Assembly (NCBI GenBank): GCA_046331625.1
Contig: JAXLQL010000001.1
Location: 124,001 to 188,000 of the forward strand
Length of the DNA stretch: 64,000 bases
Source of the DNA: JAXLQL01 sp046331625
Lineage (GTDB): Bacteria > Acidobacteriota > Terriglobia > Bryobacterales > Bryobacteraceae
Reading direction: 5' to 3'
The first letter of the stretch is position 1. Each line of letters starts with the position of its first letter. Positions 57,993-64,000 of the stretch are shown in pieces. The translations under genes and the position numbers were made by a program. The notes under the pieces are model-generated. The model had not been told where the DNA came from, ran no database searches, and worked only from the letters and a program-made list of their open reading frames with translations.

Positions 57993-59165
57993 TCAACCCC
58001 GAATCGCCACCAGCAACTGCTCCACCGCCGCCGTCAACCGGTTGGCGTAGCCTCCCAGTTGCGACGCTTCCGTCAAGACGTGCTCGGCCGACTCCGAAAT
58101 GCGATCCGCCGCGGCGCCCACGCCCTCAATGCTGCGCGACACCTCGGCGCTCCCCGCCGCCACTTGATGCGCACTTCGGCTGATCTCCGCCGTTGCCTGC
58201 CGCTGCTCGCGCACCGCGTCGGCGATGGTAGCCGAAATCCGGTTCATGCTGTCCACCCGCCGGTTCACCTCGGCCATCGACTGGTCCACGGCGGAACTGG
58301 CGTGCTGGATCTGCTCCATCTGTCCTGTGATCTCCTCGGTGGCTGAGCGCGTCCGGCGCGAAAGGGTCTTCACTTCGTCCGCTACCACGGCGAATCCGAG
58401 CCCCGCCTCGCCCGACCGCGCTGCTTCGATGGTCGCGTTCAGCGCCAGCAGATTCGTCTGCTGCGCCACCTGCGAGATCAACTTCACCACGCCGCCGGCT
58501 TTGTGCGAGGCCTCTTCGAGCTGCGACACCATTTCTCGACAGCCGGCGGCCTCCGTGGCTGCCTCTCCAGCGAGTTTTGCCGAACCCGATGTCTGCGCCT
58601 CCATCGTGCCAAAAGTAGTGTTCAGTTCCTCAGTCGCCGAGGCCACGGTTTGCACGCTCGCCGACGTCTGCTCCGCGGCTGCCAGCACCGTCTGGACCTC
58701 CGTGGTGGTTTGGCGGGCCGACTCGGCCAGCATCTTGGCTGTTCGCTCGAGCGATGATGCCGCCGAGGCGAGCGCTTCCACCACCGCGCCGATCGTGGTT
58801 TCGAGCTGCGACGCCAACTCAGCCCGCCGCCCCTTGGCGGCCTCGAGTTCGGAGTATTGGCGCGCCATCTCGCCTGTCGCCCGGTTGATCAGACCCGAGG
58901 CCCGGCGGAAACTCCCCGGCATTCCCCGAAGGTGCACCCGCCGGTAGAACTTGTGCGCCGCGGCATGGTCCAGCGACGCTCCCGATTCCCGCGCAAAGGC
59001 GTCGGTGATGTCGAGCATGTGATTGATGGACCCGAGGAGCTTGCCCAACACTCCTTCGCGCGGGTACTCGAGAATGCGGCTCTCGAGATCTCCCGACGCG
59101 GCCCGCTCGCACACGTCTGCCGCCTGTTCGAGCCAATGGTCCAGGGCAACGTTCGTCGTACTCAT
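57993..59165 (-). CDS. Soluble methyl-accepting chemotaxis protein
   Basis: 390 aa without a membrane segment. An N-terminal part (about 1-100) resembles a HAMP-like or PAS-associated linker (GDLESRILEYPREGVLGKLLGS, INHMLDITDAFARESGASL). The signalling domain follows, with coiled-coil arms and the hairpin tip LISQVAQQTNLLALNATIEA then ARSGEAGLGFAVVADEVKTL. It would bind CheW/CheA. The start overlaps the stop of the upstream PAS gene (ATGA), so the two are made together and probably form a split sensor, comparable to CetA/CetB or Aer cut into two chains. No other chemotaxis genes are in the window. Confidence 0.88.
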   Translation of the reverse strand: MSTTNVALDHWLEQAADVCERAASGDLESRILEYPREGVLGKLLGSINHMLDITDAFARESGASLDHAAAHKFYRRVHLRGMPGSFRRASGLINRATGEMARQYSELEAAKGRRAELASQLETTIGAVVEALASAASSLERTAKMLAESARQTTTEVQTVLAAAEQTSASVQTVASATEELNTTFGTMEAQTSGSAKLAGEAATEAAGCREMVSQLEEASHKAGGVVKLISQVAQQTNLLALNATIEAARSGEAGLGFAVVADEVKTLSRRTRSATEEITGQMEQIQHASSAVDQSMAEVNRRVDSMNRISATIADAVREQRQATAEISRSAHQVAAGSAEVSRSIEGVGAAADRISESAEHVLTEASQLGGYANRLTAAVEQLLVAIRG

Positions 59166-59722
59166 GCCTCTCCTATCGCGGCCAGGGTCGCGTCCTCTTC
59201 CTCGGGCGCGAGCGAAAACACGAACTCGTCGTAGCTCACCCCGGCCTTCGCCAATACTTGCTCGAGCAGCGCCACACCCGCCGTGATCGCCTTACCCGGC
59301 GGTTGCCGCCTTTCCTCAGCCAGCAACTGCGCATAGATCGCCTCCGCCGTTTCCACCGCCTTCCTCCCCGGAACTCTGCGGTTGGAGTGGTAGCCCGTGA
59401 TCGTGCCCATTCGGTCAAACGTCGGCGTCACGTGCGCGTGCACCCAATAGTGGTCGCCGTTGGATGCCATGTTTTTGACGTAGGCGAAGATCTCATGTCC
59501 GGCCTTGATCCTCTGCCACAGCAGGTGGAACACCGACCGCGGCATGTCCGGATGCCGGATCAGGTTGTGCGGCTTGCCCAGCAGTTGGTCTTCGCGGTAT
59601 CCGGCGACGCGGATGAACACTTCGTTGGCATAGGTGATGATCCCACGCGGGTCAGTCTTCGAGACGATGATCTCCTCGTCCTGAAAGAACCGCTCCACTC
59701 CGGTAGGGTCTGGTCTTCGCAT
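59162..59722 (-). CDS. PAS-domain sensor protein (Aer-like) paired with chemoreceptor
   Basis: 186 aa. A PAS domain of the Aer type covers about residues 10-120, with DPRGIITYANEVFIRVAGYR, GKPHNLIRHPDMPRSVFHLL and NMASNGDHYWVHAHVTPTFD. Aer PAS domains bind FAD and sense redox state; the Asn and Trp positions (HYWVHAHV) are kept. The tail (about 125-186) is short and helical with no output domain, so output must pass to the overlapping chemoreceptor. ATG 59722 is chosen; the frame extends to 59803, but those residues are unlike the family. Confidence 0.86.
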   Translation of the reverse strand: MRRPDPTGVERFFQDEEIIVSKTDPRGIITYANEVFIRVAGYREDQLLGKPHNLIRHPDMPRSVFHLLWQRIKAGHEIFAYVKNMASNGDHYWVHAHVTPTFDRMGTITGYHSNRRVPGRKAVETAEAIYAQLLAEERRQPPGKAITAGVALLEQVLAKAGVSYDEFVFSLAPEEEDATLAAIGEA

Positions 59723-59824
59723 CTTGCAACAATACCCACGCACAAGTTCGGGTGTTCTTCCCGCGGCCTTTAGTAGGCCACTCACAATGACAAGTGCTAC
59801 CACTGCACGGCCCGTGGGGCTTGG

Positions 59825-61033
59825 TTACCGCAAGGCCGAAACATCCCACTGCCAAATCTTGGCGGAAGAGACGAAGAGTTGCTTGGAGTCCGCGCTGAAA
59901 CGCATCGGGCCGGTGATCGGGGGAAACGAAATGGGATCCCAATCCCAGGTGCGAAGGAAGGTGAGGAATCCGTTCGGGTAGACGCCGCCCTTCAAGGTCG
60001 CAAGCCTGCGGCCGCTCGAGATGTCGTAGATGCCGATGAAGGCAAGGGCATCGCTGAGATAGTCGGACTTGAAGGTGCCGTAAGCCATCGCAAGCCTCAG
60101 TCCGTCGGGTGATACGGCAATCTGGCTGGCAAACTCGTTTTGGAAATACGCACCGGACAAATATTGGTTCTTCGGTGCAAGTAGAGGCTTCTTCCAAACC
60201 GGCTTCTCTGGAAACTCGAGGGCGAAGCGCGCGGCCTCGATGCACCCATTGCGCCCGTCGAGCACGTTCAGGAATACTCGACGTTCCATGACAGCGGCGC
60301 TCAGGCTCTCCGGCTCGGCTTTCCGTATCTCCCCTGTGACTACCACGACCTTCGAAGCGTCGGATGTGACTGCGTATCCAAGAACCTGATGACCAGGAAA
60401 CGAGCGGCACGGTTCCGTCTCGCCGGAGAGAGAGGTCGGGATCCAAACCAACGCCGGTTCTCGTCCAAAGGACTGGGCCAGGAACCGATCCTCCTGCCAG
60501 CGATTGAGACAGTCAAAGCCAAGGTCGATTCCGAGCGCGGGCTGGCTCAGTTGATGCCATGCAGCGTCCCGGCGGAGTGCCACGGCCCAGCCGCCACGAA
60601 CCGGGAGCCGCGTCAAACCGAGGCCTTCGCCCGACGGGAGAAAACAGACGGGACTCACCTCTCCCGATCTCTCGACCTTGACCGCTGTCGCTCCAGACCG
60701 GAAATTCCACTCTACCTGCCGCCCGCGCCAGCCAATCCATGCTGAGTCTCTGGACGCAAAGCGAGCGGTCACTCCGTAGTCTTTTTGGCCACCTTCGATC
60801 TCACCGATCTTTTCTCCGGTGCGCGTGTCATACACAGCCACGAATGGAACCGGGAACACGCTCGGCTTGTCCTGCTGTTTGTGCCGCCGGCTTCCCGACG
60901 CCAACAGTAGGGGAGGATCATCCATGATGTCCAGAATCTGCCGAACTCCCGGATAGCTGCGTATCAGCGTTGCGATCCCCGGCTCCGCATGTGCGAGTCC
61001 CGCCAACAGCATCATCACCACTACGCTCCGCAT
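59825..61033 (-). CDS. Exported WD40-like beta-propeller protein
   Basis: 402 aa with signal peptide (MRSVVVMMLLAGLAHAE). Weak propeller-like repeats are seen: VAVYDTRTGEKIGEIEGGQK, FIGIYDISSGRRLATLKGG, PMRFSADSKQLFVSSAKIWQ, FASQIAVSPDGLRLAMAY. These fit a WD40/quinoprotein-amine-dehydrogenase-like fold, without catalytic residues. Acidobacteria carry many such proteins of unknown role. It lies alone between the PAS gene (same strand, 102 bases away) and the divergent DUF3311 gene. Confidence 0.7.
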   Translation of the reverse strand: MRSVVVMMLLAGLAHAEPGIATLIRSYPGVRQILDIMDDPPLLLASGSRRHKQQDKPSVFPVPFVAVYDTRTGEKIGEIEGGQKDYGVTARFASRDSAWIGWRGRQVEWNFRSGATAVKVERSGEVSPVCFLPSGEGLGLTRLPVRGGWAVALRRDAAWHQLSQPALGIDLGFDCLNRWQEDRFLAQSFGREPALVWIPTSLSGETEPCRSFPGHQVLGYAVTSDASKVVVVTGEIRKAEPESLSAAVMERRVFLNVLDGRNGCIEAARFALEFPEKPVWKKPLLAPKNQYLSGAYFQNEFASQIAVSPDGLRLAMAYGTFKSDYLSDALAFIGIYDISSGRRLATLKGGVYPNGFLTFLRTWDWDPISFPPITGPMRFSADSKQLFVSSAKIWQWDVSALR

Positions 61034-61089
61034 AGCATCAGCCTACCAACCCCGACACCCGGGATAGAATCAAGGATTACTCTCTCCGC

Positions 61090-61296
61090 ATGACCCGCGC
61101 CCGCGCCGTAGCCTTCGCCATTGCCATCGCCGCACTCTACGTCCTCCACCAGGACTCCTGGTTCTGGCGCGACGCACGCCCGCTGGCTTTCGGATTTCTC
61201 CCCATCGGACTCGCCTATCACGCCCTCTACACGCTCGCCGCCGCACTGCTCATGGCGGCCTTGGTGCGCTGGGCCTGGCCGAAACACCTGGAGTAG
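61090..61296 (+). CDS. DUF3311-like small membrane protein, symporter partner
   Basis: 68 aa with two helices (VAFAIAIAALYVLHQD and AYHALYTLAAALLMAALVRW). The pattern WFWRDARPLAFGFLPIGLAYH matches DUF3311, a small subunit encoded just before sodium:solute symporters. Only 2 bases separate its stop from the symporter TTG start, which supports a two-gene transporter unit. Confidence 0.85.
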   Translation: MTRARAVAFAIAIAALYVLHQDSWFWRDARPLAFGFLPIGLAYHALYTLAAALLMAALVRWAWPKHLE

Positions 61297-61298
61297 AC

Positions 61299-62906
61299 TT
61301 GACCGCAACCCTCTTCGTCGCCCTCTACCTCGCTGCCGTCCTCTACATCGGCATCTTCGCCTTTCGCGGCAAACGCGGATCGGGCAGCGCCGAGGATTTC
61401 TTCCTCGCCAATCGCTCGCTCGGTGGCTTCGTTTTTCTGTTCTCTCTGTTCGGAACCCACATGACCGCGTTCGCCATCCTGGGATCCTCGGGACACGCAT
61501 TCCACAACGGGATCGTCACCTATGGGCTCATGGCCTCGTCGTCGGCATTCGTCGTCCCCCTTCTGCTGTTCTTCATCGGAACGCGCATCTGGTCGCTCGG
61601 CAAGAACCACGGATTCATGACGCCCGTGCAGATCTTCCGCGACCGTTGGCAGTGCGGCCACATCGGCACGGTGATCTTCATCGTGCAGGCGGCGCTCCTG
61701 GTTCCCTACATCATCATCGGCGTGATGGGCGGCGGAACCGCGCTCCGCGCCGTCAGCAACGGGTTCGTTCCGTACTGGCTCGGCGGACTCATCGTCGCCG
61801 CCGTGGTGATGAGCTACGTCTTCTTCGGAGGCATGCGCGGGACCGCATGGGTGAACACATTCCAGACACTGCTCTTTCTCGGCTTCGGCGCCGTCGCGAT
61901 CGCCGTCATCGGCTTCGGGATGGGCGGCTTCGGACCCGCCATCGAGCGCATGCTCACCGTCCCAACGCTCGCCCCACTCCTCACGCGCGAGCGCATTCCG
62001 CCGGCATTCTTCTTCAGCTACACGTTCATCCCGCTCTCGGCGATCGCGTTCCCCCACATCGGAATCTTCTGCCTCACCGCCAACCGCCTCGGACAATTTC
62101 GCCGCACGGTGATCCTGTACCCGCTCTGCATTCTGCTCATCTGGCTTCCCTGCGTCTTTCTCGGCGTCGCCGCCAACAGCGTTCAGGATTCGCCGCAGAT
62201 CGCAGCGAAGATCGAAGCGCGAACACAACTGGCCCAGCCCGGGCTTCCCGCTTCCGAGCGGCCCCGCTTGCAAGCGCAGATGGTCGCCGATGACGTGCTC
62301 TTGATTCTGCTCGAACGCTACGCTCCGCTGTGGCTGGCCGGGATTCTCGGCGCCGGGATCATGGCCGCCGTCATGGCGAGCGACTCGCAGATCCTCGCGC
62401 TCTCCACCATGTTCACCGAGGATGTGTTCGCATACTACGGACACAAGGAGCGCTTCGGCGAAACCGCGCAAGTCTACACCGGCCGCGCGTTCATCATCGC
62501 TCTCACCGCATGCGCCTACTTCGTGGCGCTGAACTTCCCCGCCAACATCTTCGACCTCGCCTCGCAGTACGCTTTCTCGGGCTACTCGGCCCTGTCACCG
62601 CTGCTGTTCGGCGCGCTGTTCTGGCGGGGCAGCACCAAGTGGGGCGCGCTCGCGTGTACGCTCTGGACCGCGCTAGCCGTGGTCGCCGTGGGTGTGTTCC
62701 AGTCAAAGGTCACCGCCCCGGGAGTTTACTGGTCCATCGGCGATATCGAGATCATCCGCCGCACGCCAACCGGAACGGCCGTGTTCGGGATGTTGCCGGT
62801 GGTCGCAATGACGGTGATCTCCGGGCTGATGATGGTGGTGTTTTCGCTCGTGACGCCGAAGCCCGGCGAAGCGACGGTTCGGCGTTACTTTCCCGCGTCG
62901 CGCTGA
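61299..62906 (+). CDS. Sodium:solute symporter family transporter
   Basis: 535 aa with 13 or so membrane helices. Marks of the SSS family are FLANRSLGGFVFLFSLFGTHMTAFAILGSSG (helix 1-2), GVMGGGTALRAVSNG, YVFFGGMRGTAWVNTFQTLL and GIMAAVMASDSQILALSTMFTEDV. It would take up an organic solute with sodium; substrate is unknown. TTG 61299 is accepted because it starts 2 bases after the DUF3311 stop and the first helix follows directly. Its 3' end overlaps the convergent DHFR-family gene by 22 bases. Confidence 0.9.
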   Translation: MTATLFVALYLAAVLYIGIFAFRGKRGSGSAEDFFLANRSLGGFVFLFSLFGTHMTAFAILGSSGHAFHNGIVTYGLMASSSAFVVPLLLFFIGTRIWSLGKNHGFMTPVQIFRDRWQCGHIGTVIFIVQAALLVPYIIIGVMGGGTALRAVSNGFVPYWLGGLIVAAVVMSYVFFGGMRGTAWVNTFQTLLFLGFGAVAIAVIGFGMGGFGPAIERMLTVPTLAPLLTRERIPPAFFFSYTFIPLSAIAFPHIGIFCLTANRLGQFRRTVILYPLCILLIWLPCVFLGVAANSVQDSPQIAAKIEARTQLAQPGLPASERPRLQAQMVADDVLLILLERYAPLWLAGILGAGIMAAVMASDSQILALSTMFTEDVFAYYGHKERFGETAQVYTGRAFIIALTACAYFVALNFPANIFDLASQYAFSGYSALSPLLFGALFWRGSTKWGALACTLWTALAVVAVGVFQSKVTAPGVYWSIGDIEIIRRTPTGTAVFGMLPVVAMTVISGLMMVVFSLVTPKPGEATVRRYFPASR

Positions 62907-63416
62907 TTGATCGCGTATTGCAGCGATACGATCCCGGACTTCGCGTAGACCTTGTGCCCGGTCAACGATAGCTCGATGTGACGCGGCAACCCGGGCGCCA
63001 GGGGAATTCCTCCGCCGAGCAATACGGGAACCGTGGCGACCTCCACGGTGTCCACCAAACCCTGCCCGTAAAGGCTGCGGAACAGCGAGCCGCCGCCGAA
63101 CAGCCAAATGTCCTTCCCGGGGCTCGCCTTCAGCCGGGAGAGGACGTCGCGTTCCTCCGCGGAAACGATCGTCACATCCGGGTGATCCTTTTTGGTGCAG
63201 CGTGCGCGAGAACACAAAGACCGTGCCCGGCATCGATGTGCGCCCAGCCTTCGCCATCGCCTCGAACGTCACCCTGCCGATCAAGAAAGTGTCGAACTGG
63301 CGGAACATCTCGCCAAAGTCGAAGTCGGGATCTTGCGGGATCCAGTCGTGCTCACCGTTTGGTCCTGCAATGTATCCATCAAGGCTTGCCGCCACCGAGT
63401 ACCGCACGCGCCGCAT
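62885..63416 (-). pseudogene. Dihydrofolate-reductase-family (RibD C-terminal type) gene with single-base frameshift
   Basis: Two frames together give a full protein. The first runs from ATG 63416 (MRRVRYSVAASLDGYIAGPN, FDTFLIGRVTFEAMAKAG, TVFVFSRTLHQK). The second is DHPDVTIVSAEERDVLSRLK, IWLFGGGSLFRSLYGQGL, GGGIPLAPGLPRHIELSLTG and YAINQRDAGK to TAA 62885. They join at a run of five A (minus strand, about 63188-63192). One A too many explains the break. Intact members such as YyaP/YwjB reduce small cyclic substrates. A sequencing error in the homopolymer is quite possible. Confidence 0.82.
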
Positions 63417-63425
63417 ACTCGCCTC

Positions 63426-64000
63426 CTAGAGGTACCGCTTCATGAACTCGAGGAACACGTTCCAATCCGCCGGGATCATCCCATGCCCGCCCGCATGAAT
63501 CAAATACCCGAGTGTGTTCAAAATCGGCTGGTTGGGCGCAGGCATCTTGTCCGCTTCGATCCCCTGCTTGCCGAACAGCCGGTAGACCGGACCCGCAGCG
63601 TCCGCCGCCAGAAACTCACCATACGGGTCTGACCACTTGTCCGTATCCCCCGTCTGTAGAAGCAGCGGCCGTGGGGCGATCAACGCCACCAGCAGATGCG
63701 AATCCACCGGGAATTTGTCCACCGCGTTCGCCCATTTGGCGTAGTTCCCGGCAAACTGATACGCGTACCGGGTGGGCGCGGTCAGGTGCGCAATCGTCTC
63801 GCCGTAGTTGCGCCGGCTCAACGCCGCGCCACCTTCGCCCGAGCAACTGGCGATCACCATGGCGAAGCGCTGATCGTGGGCGCCAGTCCAAAGCACGGTC
63901 TTGCCCAAACGCGAGACTCCGGTGAGCGCCACGCGCTTGGCGTCGACGCCTTTGTCCGTCTCGAGATAATCGAGCGCACGGCTCAATCCCCACGCCCACG
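63426..64000 (-). CDS. CE15-type glucuronoyl esterase (partial, N-terminus beyond window)
   Basis: About 190 C-terminal residues are visible, open to the window edge. The nucleophile elbow is VALTGVSRLGKTVLWTGAHD (GxSRxGK pattern of glucuronoyl esterases), followed by VIASCSGEGGAALSRRNYGE, an acidic residue in GDTDKWSDPYGEF and the catalytic His in IHAGGHGMIPADW. CE15 enzymes break ester bonds between glucuronoxylan and lignin; bacterial versions are exported. This fits a plant-litter lifestyle. Family placement is by motif; the truncated N-terminus, with any signal peptide, is not seen. Confidence 0.85.
   Translation of the reverse strand, partial: WAWGLSRALDYLETDKGVDAKRVALTGVSRLGKTVLWTGAHDQRFAMVIASCSGEGGAALSRRNYGETIAHLTAPTRYAYQFAGNYAKWANAVDKFPVDSHLLVALIAPRPLLLQTGDTDKWSDPYGEFLAADAAGPVYRLFGKQGIEADKMPAPNQPILNTLGYLIHAGGHGMIPADWNVFLEFMKRYL

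Noticed and set aside
63181..63200. Programmed -1 frameshift site in the DHFR-family gene
   Set aside because: The run is compatible with slippage, but restoring the protein needs a +1 shift and there is no downstream structure of note; a simple indel is more likely.
1..64000. rRNA, tRNA, phage or integrase genes
   Set aside because: No conserved rRNA stretch, cloverleaf with CCA-type end, integrase or structural phage gene was recognised by eye on either strand.

Overview
The window comes from a high-GC Gram-negative bacterium. The best guess is an Acidobacteriota of the Bryobacterales/Solibacter type. This rests on the mix of genes: a TonB-dependent receptor with an N-terminal carboxypeptidase-regulatory-like domain, a propeller-type hybrid histidine kinase, an SBBP-repeat surface protein, many exported hydrolases (sulfatase, sialate-type esterase, CE15-type esterase, beta-lactamase-fold hydrolase), a PQQ-propeller protein and a DUF3311/sodium-solute symporter pair. 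No rRNA, tRNA, CRISPR array, prophage or transposase gene was seen. Taxonomy is inferred from gene content only.

Layout. 0-10 kb: M16 protease (cut by the left edge), PolX, TgpA-type transglutaminase, glutamine amidotransferase, response-regulator diguanylate cyclase and a TonB receptor. 9.6-14.5 kb: ECF sigma factor with an unusual anti-sigma protein, di-haem peroxidase, a small membrane coiled-coil protein, a 277-bp MITE-like element and glutaryl-CoA dehydrogenase. 14.5-20.5 kb: TPR/outer-membrane protein overlapping a glycosidase-like gene, a degenerate histidine kinase and a PQQ-propeller protein. 20.6-24.8 kb: a broken SBBP-repeat gene, an ABC ATPase and an esterase. 24.9-37 kb: MFS transporter, giant hybrid kinase, metallophosphatase, peptidase-SASA fusion, small Cys/His protein and indolepyruvate:ferredoxin oxidoreductase.

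36.9-42.3 kb on the minus strand holds the most coherent system: SPFH protein, SpeD, zinc-ribbon DUF4178 protein, a 62-aa membrane protein, DUF350 and a membrane-anchored SpeE-like protein. It looks like a polyamine-linked membrane-stress operon. 42.4-51.4 kb carries a serine hydrolase, an unknown multi-pass protein, a possible nuclease, a desaturase, an SDR/FAH-fold pair that could act on sugar acids, and a double metallo-beta-lactamase protein. 51.5-54.5 kb has a sulfatase and galT separated by about 520 bp of tandemly repeated Tat-leader mini-ORFs. 54.6-64 kb holds a flavin reductase, an HU-like protein, a site-2 protease, a glycosyltransferase, a split PAS/soluble-chemoreceptor pair, a symporter pair, a frameshifted DHFR-family gene and a CE15-type esterase cut by the right edge.

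Two themes recur. Short duplicated or palindromic DNA sits at gene ends: the MITE-like element, a GCGGGACT/AGTCCCGC hairpin family, the galT-sulfatase junction array and a duplicated chemoreceptor 3' end. Frameshifts are tightly clustered in three genes; these may be real decay or local assembly error.
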